DNA from: Fusobacterium ulcerans ATCC 49185
Lineage (GTDB): Bacteria; Fusobacteriota; Fusobacteriia; Fusobacteriales; Fusobacteriaceae
DNA length: 64,000 nt
Direction of reading: 5' to 3'
Assembly: GCF_900683735.1 (NCBI RefSeq)
Contig: NZ_LR215979.1
Span: 1,922,001 to 1,986,000, forward strand
Within the stretch, counting starts at the first letter, position 1, and each line of letters opens with the position of its first letter. The position numbers and the translations under genes are program-made. A model generated the notes under the pieces. It searched no databases. It saw only the letters and a program-made list of their open reading frames with translations, and was not told the DNA's origin. Shown one piece after another: positions 53,580 through 62,389 of the stretch.

Positions 53580-53843
53580 CTAGTCTTTTAAATTTTCAAG
53601 AAGGTGAGCTAATTGTTCTACAGCTGTATCAGCGTCATCTCCTTCAGCATGTACAGTTATTTTAGTACCTTTTTTAACTCCTAATGAAAGTAATTTTAAC
53701 AATGAAGTTCCCTTAACTCTTTTTCCTGCTTCATTTTCTACTTCAATTTGAGAAGAAAATGTTTTAGCTAAACTTACAAATTCATTTCCTGGTCTAGTGT
53801 GTAGTCCAGTTTCATTTTTGATTTCAACAGTTTTACTTGCCAT
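53580..53843 (-). CDS. ptsH: PTS phosphocarrier protein HPr
   Basis: I chose ATG 53843 (MASKTVEIKN), after AGAGGGTGG. 87 residues. Phosphorylated H15 sits in TGLHTRPGNEFV. The regulatory serine region (VKGTSLLKLLSLGV) keeps a Ser at the HPr Ser-46 position (S47), so HPr kinase control is possible. Promoter at 53905. Confidence 0.96.
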   Translation of the reverse strand: MASKTVEIKNETGLHTRPGNEFVSLAKTFSSQIEVENEAGKRVKGTSLLKLLSLGVKKGTKITVHAEGDDADTAVEQLAHLLENLKD

Positions 53844-53904
53844 GTTTCTTTCCACCCTCTTATCTAAAAATTAATTGTATAAAAAATTTATTCTTATTAT
53901 CAAT

Positions 53905-53933
53905 AGACTACTTTATTTTACACTTTTTGTCAA
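53905..53933 (-). promoter_or_regulatory. Promoter of ptsHI
   Basis: On the minus strand TTGACA (53933-53928), 17-bp spacer, TAGTCT (53910-53905). Confidence 0.6.
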
Positions 53934-53982
53934 TATCTTTTATTTCTTAAAATTCCAAAAAAACGAAAATTTTCATATCTAA

Positions 53983-54011
53983 TTGACAATAAGGCAAGTA
54001 TGGTATAAGAT
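53983..54011 (+). promoter_or_regulatory. Promoter of the FMN-dependent dehydrogenase gene
   Basis: TTGACA (53983-53988), 17-bp spacer, TAAGAT (54006-54011). Confidence 0.55.
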
Positions 54012-54052
54012 AAAAGAGTAGTGGAAATTTAGAATTATAAGGGGGTTTTAGT

Positions 54053-55069
54053 GTGGATATTAAAACTGTTAAGGAAAATGCAAGGGAAAAAATGAAAGGT
54101 TTTTGTAATTTATGCAAAATTTGTGATGGTGTTTGGTGTTCCGGGAAAGTGCCAGGAATGGGTGGAACTGGAACAGGAGAATCTTTTAAAAACTCATATT
54201 TAAAATTGAAAAATATAAAAGTCGTAATGAGAACAATTCATGATGCAACTGACCCGATTTTAACTACTAATCTTTTGGGAAAAGAACTTTCATTTCCATG
54301 CCTTGGAGCTCCTATAACTGGAACTAAATTCAACATGGGAGGGGGAGTTACAGAAGAAGAATACTGTCTTGATGTAATAGGAGGAGCTATTGACGCTGGT
54401 ACTATTGGAATGATTGGAGATACAGGAGATGCTAGCTGCTATATTGCTGGATTAGAAGCTATAAAAGCCAATGGTGGTATGGGAGTTGCTGTTATCAAGC
54501 CTAGAAGCAATGAAGAAATAATTAAAAGAATAAGATTAGCTGAGGAAGCTGGAGCCATTGCTGTAGGTGTAGATGTTGATGGAGCTGGACTTATTACTAT
54601 GAAGCTTTTCGGGCAACCTGTAGGACCAAAATCTTTCGAAGAAATAAAAGAACTTGTTGCTTCAACTAAACTTCCATTTATGATAAAAGGTATACTTAGT
54701 GTAGATGAAGCTAAACTTTGTGTAGAAGCTGGAGTAGATACCATTGTTGTTTCTAACCATGGAGGAAGAGTACTTAATGAAACACTTGCCCCTTGTGATG
54801 TAATAGAAGATATAGTAAAAGCTGTTGGAGGTAAAATCAATGTACTTGTTGACGGTTCTGTAAGAGAAGGAGTAGATATCCTTAAATATATGGCTCTTGG
54901 AGCTAAGGGTGTGCTTATAGGAAGACCTCTTACTTGGGGATCTATTGGAGGAAGACAAGAAGGAGTAAAAACTATATTTGATACACTTAAAGGACAGCTT
55001 ATACAAGCTATGATTCTTACAGGAGTTAAAGATATAAATAAAATAGATAAAAAAATTATCAGCAAATAA
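54053..55069 (+). CDS. FMN-dependent alpha-hydroxy-acid dehydrogenase with N-terminal Cys cluster
   Basis: 338 residues starting at GTG, after AAGGGGG. FMN TIM barrel of the lactate oxidase/IPP isomerase group: CLGAPITGTKFNMGGG, PFMIKGILSVDEA, the active-site His in VSNHGGRVLN, NVLVDGSVREGVD and GAKGVLIGRPL. The N-terminus has C18-x2-C21-x2-C24-x4-C29 (FCNLCKICDGVWC), absent from aerobic oxidases and suited to an Fe-S cluster. In an anaerobe it is more likely a dehydrogenase, for example of lactate, than an oxidase. Substrate undetermined. Confidence 0.87.
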   Translation: MDIKTVKENAREKMKGFCNLCKICDGVWCSGKVPGMGGTGTGESFKNSYLKLKNIKVVMRTIHDATDPILTTNLLGKELSFPCLGAPITGTKFNMGGGVTEEEYCLDVIGGAIDAGTIGMIGDTGDASCYIAGLEAIKANGGMGVAVIKPRSNEEIIKRIRLAEEAGAIAVGVDVDGAGLITMKLFGQPVGPKSFEEIKELVASTKLPFMIKGILSVDEAKLCVEAGVDTIVVSNHGGRVLNETLAPCDVIEDIVKAVGGKINVLVDGSVREGVDILKYMALGAKGVLIGRPLTWGSIGGRQEGVKTIFDTLKGQLIQAMILTGVKDINKIDKKIISK

Positions 55070-55108
55070 TTTCTGCTTCATAAGAAAAGCTTATAAACAT
55101 ATATAAAA
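55050..55108 (+). repeat. 59-bp direct repeat, copy 1
   Basis: 53 of 59 bases match 56153-56211 without gaps. This copy includes the last six codons and the stop of the FMN dehydrogenase gene. Where copy 2 has the GNAT SD and ATG (AAGGAGAGCTTATG), this copy has AAGAAAAGCTTATA. Confidence 0.85.
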
Positions 55109-55219
55109 TACTATGAAAGCTGGAAAATATTTCTCAATATTATAAAGTCTAATATATTTGCATATTATTGTATGCTCTTGTTCCTGTTATTATAAAGAAA
55201 TGTTTTCAGTTAATTTACT

Positions 55220-55253
55220 CTAAGTAAGTCGCATGGGTGACTCTTACTTTCTT
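55220..55253 (+). terminator. Possible terminator hairpin
   Basis: AGTAAG-TC ... GAC-CTTACT arms around GCATGGG, with a one-base bulge, then TTCTTT. It would end the FMN dehydrogenase transcript. Confidence 0.4.
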
Positions 55254-55376
55254 TAAACTAGAATACAAAATATTTTAACCTATTGTGTTTTAATAAATTG
55301 GTTAAATTTACTTTTGTACTTTAATAAAAAATTGTCCAAATATTTTTTGGATCAATTTTTTGATATGGAGGCATTT

Positions 55377-56030
55377 ATGAAAATAGCTGTTATGGCAGGA
55401 ACGCCTATTGATACACAAATGGGAGTTATTTTATTAGAAAAAAGAGGATTTTCAGCAATTCCATGTCCAATTTCCAGAACATCAAAAGAACAGGATGCAA
55501 TACAATTTCTTTCTCAAAAGAAGTTATTTTCAATTGTTTTAAAAAAAATTGAAGAAGCTAAAAACAAAGGAGCTGCTGCCCTATTTATTTATTGTAATTC
55601 TCTAAGTTCAGCACTCAATATTCCTCTATTGAAAGAAAAAACAAAAATTCCTATTATTTCTCCTTTAGACAGTTATCAAAAAATTGGATTAAAACATTCT
55701 GATATTCTTTTATTAGCAGCTAATAGTATAGCAACTCAAAAAGTAGAAGCTGTTTTAAAAAGTGCAAATCCAGAAATATCAGTTCTTTCAATAGGATACT
55801 TAAATCTAGTTCATAATATCGAAAATTTACAAGATAAAGAACAAATTCTAAAAGAGAGTGCTTTACCTAAACTCTTTAACTTTTTTAACTCTTTACCTGA
55901 AAATAAAAATAGGATTGTTCTGCTCGCTTGTACACATTTTCCATATTTAAAAAAAGAAATGCAGGAACTAAGTAATTATCCTATTATTGATCCAGTAGAT
56001 ATTATGCTGTCTTATTTAGAAAATTTATAA
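55377..56030 (+). CDS. Aspartate/glutamate racemase-family protein
   Basis: The start at 55377 follows GGAGG; an upstream ATG at 55314 lacks an SD. 217 residues. The two cofactor-free racemase cysteines are visible in FIYCNSLSSAL and VLLACTHFPYL. It probably racemises aspartate, glutamate or a related acid, though sequence is distant from MurI. It lies between two copies of a 59-bp direct repeat, so it may have been inserted beside the acetyltransferase gene. Confidence 0.82.
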   Translation: MKIAVMAGTPIDTQMGVILLEKRGFSAIPCPISRTSKEQDAIQFLSQKKLFSIVLKKIEEAKNKGAAALFIYCNSLSSALNIPLLKEKTKIPIISPLDSYQKIGLKHSDILLLAANSIATQKVEAVLKSANPEISVLSIGYLNLVHNIENLQDKEQILKESALPKLFNFFNSLPENKNRIVLLACTHFPYLKKEMQELSNYPIIDPVDIMLSYLENL

Positions 56031-56152
56031 TGTTGGACTATTAATATAACTGTTGCTGGAATAGCAAAAGATTTAAAAATATTAATACTTATAAAATATA
56101 CTAAAATAAAATTAAGGACAATTTACATAAATTCTAATTTTTACTGATATAT

Positions 56153-56211
56153 AAAAAATTATCAACAAATAATTTCTGCTTCATAAGGAGAGCTTATGGA
56201 AATATATAAAA
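56153..56211 (+). repeat. 59-bp direct repeat, copy 2
   Basis: Partner of 55050-55108. It contains the SD and first codons of the downstream acetyltransferase gene. Confidence 0.85.
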
Positions 56212-56651
56212 GCACCATAAATGATAAAGAAAATTTTATCAATATGAGAGTTTCTTTATTTAAAGAACTTGGAGAAATAGATGAAAACAGTGAAATTGAT
56301 GAATTAGTAAAAGAAACTGGAACTTACTATACTACCCATATAGATAAAGATCTGTTCTGCTGGTTCGCCAAAATAAATGACAGAATAGTCGCTGTGGCTT
56401 CTATGTGTATCTTTTGCAGAATACCATATTTTCAAAATCCTGTTGGACTTGAAGGTTATATATTAAATGTATACACTCTTCCTGAATTTAGAAAAAAAGG
56501 TGCTGCTTCAAAACTTATAACTGAAATAATAGCCTTTTCAAAAAACTCAACTATAAAAAAGCTATGGCTAAACTCCAGTGAAGCTGGAAAAGAGATATAT
56601 AAATCTTTAGGCTTCAAGGAAAATGACAATGAAATGGAATTATTTCTTTAA
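56196..56651 (+). CDS. GNAT-family N-acetyltransferase
   Basis: 151 residues; AAGGAG precedes the ATG. GNAT features: MEIYKSTINDKENFINMR, beta 4 with DRIVAVASMCIF, acetyl-CoA loop TLPEFRKKGAASKLI and LWLNSSEAGKEIYKSLGF near the end. Substrate unknown. The sequence around its start is duplicated 1.1 kb upstream. Confidence 0.87.
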   Translation: MEIYKSTINDKENFINMRVSLFKELGEIDENSEIDELVKETGTYYTTHIDKDLFCWFAKINDRIVAVASMCIFCRIPYFQNPVGLEGYILNVYTLPEFRKKGAASKLITEIIAFSKNSTIKKLWLNSSEAGKEIYKSLGFKENDNEMELFL

Positions 56652-56668
56652 AATTAATTAATAAAAAA

Positions 56669-56712
56669 AGCTGAGTAACATTTAAAAAAATGTTTTACTC
56701 AGCTCTCTTTTT
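56669..56712 (+). terminator. Terminator after the acetyltransferase gene
   Basis: AGCTGAGTAACA pairs with TGTTTTACTCAGCT (two-base bulge), then a T-rich run. It may also mark the left side of the IS91-type element. Confidence 0.75.
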
Positions 56713-56755
56713 TGTATAATATAGTTACCACCCTAATTATACAAAGGAGACATAC

Positions 56756-57964
56756 ATGCAAATCAAACATATTATCTCTAAAATCAATATAACAAATCTT
56801 TTAGGTAAAATCAAGAAATATTTTAAAAATGAGCATTTTGAGGATGTTAAACAGACTATTCAAAAATTCTTAGCTTGTTCTATTGATAAATCTTTTCTCT
56901 CTCTTCAATGCCCTAATTGTCATGATGCGCATAAAATTAAAGTTACTTGTAAATCTAGATTTTGTCCTTCCTGCGGTAAACGTTATTCTGCTGTTTGAAC
57001 TGAAAAAACTTCCGCTTCTCTTATTGATGTTAAACATAGAAGTGTCCTTTTTACTATTCCTGAAGAACTTAGAATGTTTTTCTTCTATGATAGAGATCTT
57101 TTAACTAAGCTTGCTTATGCTGTTAATGATGTTTTTAAATATCAATTTCATAACATTAAAGCAAAAAATCAAAGAATTCATAAAATTTCAAAATATTCTT
57201 CTAAATACTTTACTAACTCAGATATCATTCATTATGGATTGATTACTGTTATTCACACCTTTGGACGCGATCTTAAATGGAACCCTCATATTCATGCTAT
57301 TGTTACTTTAGGTGGTTTCAATAAAAACTACCAATTTCTTGAAAAAAAATATTTTCATGTCAATTCCATTGCTGGACAATGGAAAAAAATGGTTATTGAT
57401 ATTGTTAAATCTGGAAATTATGACAAGCCTGAAATTAAAGCTAAAGCTTATGCTGCTGCTAACTACCTTTATCGCAAAAATACAAGATTCTTTTTCAATG
57501 TTGCAAAAAATGATTTAAATAATAATATTTATGCAATTAAATATATTGGCAGATATCTAGCAAGAGCTCCTATCGCAGAATATAAAATTATTGATTTTTA
57601 TGATAATAAGGTTACTTTCTATTATGAAAGTCTTGCTGATGATAAACAAAGAATTGAGCTTACTTTAGATGCAGAAACATTTCTTTCCAAATTAATTATT
57701 CACATTCCCCCTAAACATTTCAAAATGATTAGGCGCTTTGGAATCTATTCTAGAAATATTAAATCAGAACTTAAAAACATCATGAAATTCATGAGAAAAT
57801 ATGTCTCTAAATATTCCAATTTTACTTTTTATCAGCTTGAAATATGGAAAGCTTTTGGAGTAAATCCTTTTTATTGTTTTAAATGTAATACCAGAATGAA
57901 AGTTAAAAAAATATCATATTTTAATATACATACAGGCTCCATTTGCTGGAAAGAATATCGCTAA
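56756..57964 (+). pseudogene. IS91-family transposase interrupted by one TGA
   Basis: The frame is open for 402 codons except TGA at 56996-56998, codon 81. The N-terminal zinc-binding domain has CPNCHDAHK and CKSRFCPSCGKRY; the catalytic part has the HUH-type motif WNPHIHAIVTLGG and the tyrosine region IKYIGRYLARAPIAEY; a C-terminal zinc-like C-F-K-C follows. In relatives a Trp codon sits where TGA is (KRY-x-x-W-T-E-K), so TGG to TGA is the likely change. AAAGGAG precedes the ATG. The mutation must be recent because the rest is intact. Confidence 0.88.
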
Positions 57965-58104
57965 ATAGCTGATTAACAATCAGCTTTTTTGTGCTGTCAA
58001 TTTTAATCTTATTCAATTAATATATCTAATATGAATACAAAATAATTAACATTTTTTATTTTTTCAACAAATTTATCAAATTATAATTTCCTAAGAAATA
58101 AAAA

Positions 58105-58140
58105 ATAACGAAGCTTTCCTTTTGGGTTTGCTTCGCTTTT
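58105..58140 (-). terminator. Terminator of the glycolipid-modification operon
   Basis: CGAAGC (58109-58114) and GCTTCG (58130-58135) pair; T run on the leftward transcript. Confidence 0.7.
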
Positions 58141-58144
58141 TTAA

Positions 58145-59467
58145 TTAATTTTGTCCTATAGGATAATATTTAAAAATCTCTCTTACTTTTCTATCTTTTG
58201 TATAAACATTTCTCATATCAAAATAAAAGTTATCTTTCATTCTGTCCTTAATGTTGTCCATATTCATTCCTCTAAATTGATTCCATTCAGTCAGCAAAAC
58301 AATACCATCTACATCATTAGCTACTGAATATTCATCTGCACAGTATATTATATTTTTTTCTATATCTGCTAATCTCCATCTTGCTTCTTTTATTCCTTCT
58401 GGGCAGTAAGCATGTATTTTTGCTCCATTTTTTACAAGTCCTCTTATTATATCTATACTTGGAGCTTCTCTCATATCATCTGTATCAGGTTTAAAAGAAA
58501 GATCCAGTATTCCAATTATTTTCCCTTTTACTCCATTCATCTTACTGATTATTTTATCTACCATCTTTCTTTTTTGTTTTTCATTTGCTTCAATAGCAGC
58601 TTTTATCACAAACATCTCCTCTCCATATTTATTAGCTATATCCACAATAGCTTTTGTATCTTTTGGAAAACATGAACCTCCATATCCAGGTCCACAATGT
58701 AAAAATTTGGGTGATATTCTTCCATCCATTCCCATTGCCCTTGCTATTTCCTGTGAATTAGAACCTACTTTTTCAGATAAGAGAGCTATTTCATTAATAA
58801 ATGAAATCTTTACTGCAAGAAAAGCATTTGATGCATACTTTATCATCTCTGCTGTTTCTATGTTAGTAAATATAAAGGGAGTTTCGTTTATAAAGAGTAC
58901 ATCATATACTTTTTTCATTATCTCCTTTGCTTTTTCAGTTTCATAACCTATTACTATTCTGTCTGGTCTCAAGCAATCTCCAACTGCTTTCCCTTCTCTT
59001 AAAAATTCTGGATTAGAAACTATATCAAATTCTATATTTTCTCCTCTTTTATCTAGTTCCTTTTGAATATTATCTCTTACTTTTTTTCCAGTTCCTACAG
59101 GAACTGTTGATTTATCTACAATAACTTTATATTCGTCTATATATTTTCCAATATTGGCTGCTACATCCAGTACATAATGCAAGTCAGCTGAACCATCTAA
59201 AGCAGGAGGTGTTCCCACAGCTATAAATATGACTTCTGAATTTTTTACAGCATATTCCATATCTGTTGTAAATTCGATTCTTTTCCCTTTTATATTTTTC
59301 ATTAAAAGTTCTTGAAGTCCAGGTTCATATATGGGTACTTTTCCTTCTTTTAATGTTTCTATTTTATGTTCATCTATATCCATACATATTACTTTAGCTC
59401 CAAATTCTGCCATTATTACCCCTTGAACAAGTCCAACATATCCTGTCCCTATTACTGCAATATTCAT
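58145..59467 (-). CDS. ugd: UDP-glucose 6-dehydrogenase
   Basis: 440 residues. NAD motif MNIAVIGTGYVGLVQG, VIFIAVGTPP, DKSTVPVGTG, SNPEFLREGKAV and catalytic Cys in GPGYGGSCFPKDT. It oxidises UDP-glucose to UDP-glucuronate. Last gene of the operon, 18 bp after the epimerase gene. GAGAGGA precedes the ATG. Confidence 0.96.
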   Translation of the reverse strand: MNIAVIGTGYVGLVQGVIMAEFGAKVICMDIDEHKIETLKEGKVPIYEPGLQELLMKNIKGKRIEFTTDMEYAVKNSEVIFIAVGTPPALDGSADLHYVLDVAANIGKYIDEYKVIVDKSTVPVGTGKKVRDNIQKELDKRGENIEFDIVSNPEFLREGKAVGDCLRPDRIVIGYETEKAKEIMKKVYDVLFINETPFIFTNIETAEMIKYASNAFLAVKISFINEIALLSEKVGSNSQEIARAMGMDGRISPKFLHCGPGYGGSCFPKDTKAIVDIANKYGEEMFVIKAAIEANEKQKRKMVDKIISKMNGVKGKIIGILDLSFKPDTDDMREAPSIDIIRGLVKNGAKIHAYCPEGIKEARWRLADIEKNIIYCADEYSVANDVDGIVLLTEWNQFRGMNMDNIKDRMKDNFYFDMRNVYTKDRKVREIFKYYPIGQN

Positions 59468-59485
59468 AATCCTCTCCTCTGTTTT

Positions 59486-60523
59486 CTAATTATTTTCCTT
59501 AAACCATTTAACAAACTTTTTTATTCCCTCTTTAAACTCTGTTTCTGGATTGTATCCTATTAATTCTCTTGCTTTTTTAATATCTGCATAAGTCTTATCT
59601 ACATCTCCCATCTGCATAGGAAGTTTATTTATTTTTGCTTCTATTTTAAGTTCATTCTCTATTGTTTCTACCATTTCTTTTAAAGATACTGTATTAGATT
59701 CACCAAGATTCAATATTTCATAAACATTAGAATTACTCCTTAAATAATCAATAGATTTTTGTATTCCCTGTATAATATCTTTTATATATGTATAATCTCT
59801 AAATGTATTTCCATCTCCATAAAAAGGAATTTTTTCACCTTCAAGTATCATTTTTGTGAACTTATAAATTGCAAGATCTGGTCTTTGCCTTTCACCATAT
59901 ACAGTGAAAAACCTTAATTGAAACATATCTATGTTATATAATTTATGATATACATGCCCTATTACTTCACAGCTCTTCTTAGTTGCTGCATATGGAGAAA
60001 TAGCAAAATCTACAATGTCTGTTTCTTTAAAAGGAGCCTTTTTATTATTTCCATATACAGATGATGATGAAGCCTGTATGAATTTTTTTATTCCTAATTT
60101 TTTACATATTTCAAGAATATTCATAGTTCCCCTGACATTAACCTCTTCATATTCTAAAGGCTTTTCTAAAGAAGGTCTTACTCCTGCTAAACCTGCCAGA
60201 TTAATTACAAACTCAGGTTTTTCTTTTTTAAAAATTTCCTCTAAATTCTTTTTATCTCTTATATCAGAATAATAAAGTTTGTAGTCTTCACTTGAAGTGA
60301 TTTTTATAAGATATGCAATTTTCTCCTCTCTATTTTTTAATTTCAGTACAGAAGCTAGCTCTCCTCTTTTTTCTATAGACTCTAAGACATTTCTGCATTT
60401 TATATCCAAAGAATAATATTCATCAAAATTATCTATACCTATCACTTTGTGATTTTCTTTCAGCAATCTCTCTATTAAATGCGACCCTATGAATCCCACT
60501 GCTCCTGTTACTAATATTTTCAT
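59486..60523 (-). CDS. UDP-glucuronate 4-epimerase-like NAD-dependent epimerase
   Basis: 345 residues. Rossmann start MKILVTGAVGFIGSHLIERL (an Ala replaces the more usual Gly in GxAGFIG), IDNFDEYYSLDIK as in UDP-glucuronate epimerases, catalytic Ser-Tyr-Lys (ASSSSVYG; YAATKKSCE) and RFFTVYGERQRPDLAIY. It should convert UDP-GlcA, the product of the Ugd encoded next door, to UDP-GalA. TTGGAGG precedes the ATG, which lies 95 bases inside the end of the upstream gene. Confidence 0.88.
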   Translation of the reverse strand: MKILVTGAVGFIGSHLIERLLKENHKVIGIDNFDEYYSLDIKCRNVLESIEKRGELASVLKLKNREEKIAYLIKITSSEDYKLYYSDIRDKKNLEEIFKKEKPEFVINLAGLAGVRPSLEKPLEYEEVNVRGTMNILEICKKLGIKKFIQASSSSVYGNNKKAPFKETDIVDFAISPYAATKKSCEVIGHVYHKLYNIDMFQLRFFTVYGERQRPDLAIYKFTKMILEGEKIPFYGDGNTFRDYTYIKDIIQGIQKSIDYLRSNSNVYEILNLGESNTVSLKEMVETIENELKIEAKINKLPMQMGDVDKTYADIKKARELIGYNPETEFKEGIKKFVKWFKENN

Positions 60524-62111
60524 CTGTATCCTCCAATTTTTCTAAATAAAATAATTTTGTATTATCATTTTTCCCTCTAGTAAATATTTTTTCATCTACT
60601 ACAAAATAATCCTTAAATCTTTCTCTGTCCAATTCATGATTTTCCAAGAGAACAAACTCATCCTTTAATATTGTTTTATCATCAAGCTTATTTATGCTTT
60701 TTCCCATATTCCACACATCTTCTATTTCAAAATCTTCTGAATAGATATCCCATTCAATATGCATCTTCTTTGCCATTCTTATTTTAGGAATGTTTTTATC
60801 ACTTTTTTCTCTCAGTTCTCTTTCAATAAACCAGTTGGTACTGTTATTTGCTATAAGCATTAATATTCCACTTCCTAATATTATATTTTTTATTCTCATA
60901 TTCTTTTCTTTTCCAAGATACATCCAACAGTAAAATGGTATCAGCATTGCCAGCACAAGAAACACATATCCAAGTGAAATATTTTTTCTCAAATAACCAC
61001 CTATGAAAAGAAATATTGGAATTCCTAAGGATACTATCCATATAAAAACATTTTGAATATTAAAAAGTATTCTGTCAGATTTTCTTAGTTCATTCCATCC
61101 TTTTTGATAGTAGTAGCTGCATATAGAACCAATCATTAAACTTGAAGTTATATATATTGGTATTCCATATCTTTTTTTCTTCATTTTAACCAAAGATAAA
61201 AGTACCAATACCAGCAGATTCCACATAAATGCAAAATCAAAAAATTTTTTATCTTCTGTTCTTTCTCTGCTCCATTTTTTTATCATTCCAAATACTGAAA
61301 AAAATATCCATATTCCCATATATACAAAGTAATCTAAATAGAATAATATTCCTTGAGTATGCTTTGATGTCCATGTATCTTTTTCTTTTTCCATTACATT
61401 TAAAAATGTCCCTCTATAATTTAATAACATCAAAACTGGCCATATACCCGAAAGAACAAGTCCAGTTCCAAACACTATCAGAATTCCTTTCCAATTTTTC
61501 TTGTACTTTTCCATTCCATAAATATATCCATAGGCAATAAAAAATGGAAGAATTATTCCATAGAGAGCTACTGGTCCTTTACTCAATACAGAAGCTGCCA
61601 AAAATATACCACTTATAATAAAATCTACTGTCTTTTCCTTTTTCATTCCTGATACCAGAAAAACTACTGCTCCAAAAGCAAATACATAACTGTATATATC
61701 CCAGCTATTTTCATTTCCTGTCTTGATTATCATAAAAGTAGAAAGTGCAACAAAAGATGTTATAAAGCTGTAAAAACTTTTTTCAGTAAACAATTTTACG
61801 AGATAATAAATAAGAAAAATAAGTATTACAGAAATCACTGCTACTGGTATTCTAAGCAAATATTCATCAGTTGTATTGTGAAATATTTTCATCATTCCAG
61901 CTGTTATCCAAGTAGGAAGTGGAGGTTTTTCAAATCTTAAACTTCCATTTAATGTTGGTATCATCCAGTTGCCACTCTGTACCATTTCTCTGGCTGTTAT
62001 GAAATTTCTTGCCTCCATCAAATCTGCACTTTTTACCCATAAATTTGAAAAAAAAGACAAGATTGACAAGAAAAAAATAATCAATATATACTTTCTGTCT
62101 TCTTTTGACAT
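60429..62111 (-). CDS. ArnT-like lipid A glycosyltransferase (PMT family)
   Basis: 560 residues with about 12 membrane segments in the first 420 and a soluble C-terminal part. N-terminal periplasmic loop SADLMEARNFITAREMV has the catalytic acidic residues of GT83/PMT enzymes, then LNGSLRFEKPPLPTW as in ArnT (RFEKPPLPYW). It transfers a sugar from undecaprenyl phosphate to lipid A or another envelope lipid. The final 31 residues are read in another frame over the start of the epimerase gene. Confidence 0.87.
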   Translation of the reverse strand: MSKEDRKYILIIFFLSILSFFSNLWVKSADLMEARNFITAREMVQSGNWMIPTLNGSLRFEKPPLPTWITAGMMKIFHNTTDEYLLRIPVAVISVILIFLIYYLVKLFTEKSFYSFITSFVALSTFMIIKTGNENSWDIYSYVFAFGAVVFLVSGMKKEKTVDFIISGIFLAASVLSKGPVALYGIILPFFIAYGYIYGMEKYKKNWKGILIVFGTGLVLSGIWPVLMLLNYRGTFLNVMEKEKDTWTSKHTQGILFYLDYFVYMGIWIFFSVFGMIKKWSRERTEDKKFFDFAFMWNLLVLVLLSLVKMKKKRYGIPIYITSSLMIGSICSYYYQKGWNELRKSDRILFNIQNVFIWIVSLGIPIFLFIGGYLRKNISLGYVFLVLAMLIPFYCWMYLGKEKNMRIKNIILGSGILMLIANNSTNWFIERELREKSDKNIPKIRMAKKMHIEWDIYSEDFEIEDVWNMGKSINKLDDKTILKDEFVLLENHELDRERFKDYFVVDEKIFTRGKNDNTKLFYLEKLEDTDENISNRSSGIHRVAFNREIAERKSQSDRYR

Positions 62112-62115
62112 TTTA

Positions 62116-62388
62116 TTAACTCCCTTTTTTCTTTATTAAATATATGTTCCTTGAATAAATAAACAGATTAGGTGCCTGCCCAAGAATAAACACAGGATCT
62201 CTTCTGTATATTGCATAGATTAATAAAAGTGAACTTCCTCCCAAACTGAATATCCAGAAAGAAAATGGAATAACACTTTTCCCAGCTCTTTCACTAGCTA
62301 TCCACTGCACAATAAATCTCATTGAAAAAAATACCTGTCCTATCATTCCAATTATTATAAAGAAATCCCAATTTAAAAATCTGTTCAT
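62116..62388 (-). CDS. Small LAB_N-domain membrane protein
   Basis: The start at 62388 follows AAGGAG; a longer frame starts at 62412. 90 residues, three membrane segments. IIIGMIGQVFFSMRFIVQWIASE matches the N-terminal domain named after lipid A disaccharide synthases (LAB_N), ending with LGQAPNLFIYSRNIYLI. Small free-standing LAB_N proteins are often encoded beside ArnT/ArnC-like genes. They may be flippases or partners of the glycosyltransferase; exact role unknown. Confidence 0.85.
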   Translation of the reverse strand: MNRFLNWDFFIIIGMIGQVFFSMRFIVQWIASERAGKSVIPFSFWIFSLGGSSLLLIYAIYRRDPVFILGQAPNLFIYSRNIYLIKKKGS

Positions 62389-62389
62389 C

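Larger units (their letters stand above)
56669..57990 (+). mobile_element. IS91-family insertion element, ends approximate
   Basis: Bounded here by the hairpin at 56669 and the hairpin AGCTGATT-AATCAGCT (57967-57984) followed by Ts. IS91 elements move by rolling circle and lack classic terminal inverted repeats or target duplications, so exact ends cannot be fixed from one copy. No passenger gene is seen between hairpins. Confidence 0.55.

Noticed and set aside
54439-55081. Long minus-strand ORFs opposite the FMN dehydrogenase gene.
   Set aside because: Antisense shadows; the plus-strand frame has all family motifs.
56996-56998. TGA in the transposase considered as a selenocysteine codon or programmed read-through.
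   Set aside because: Relatives appear to have Trp there, and I saw no SECIS-like hairpin directly downstream; a nonsense mutation is simpler.
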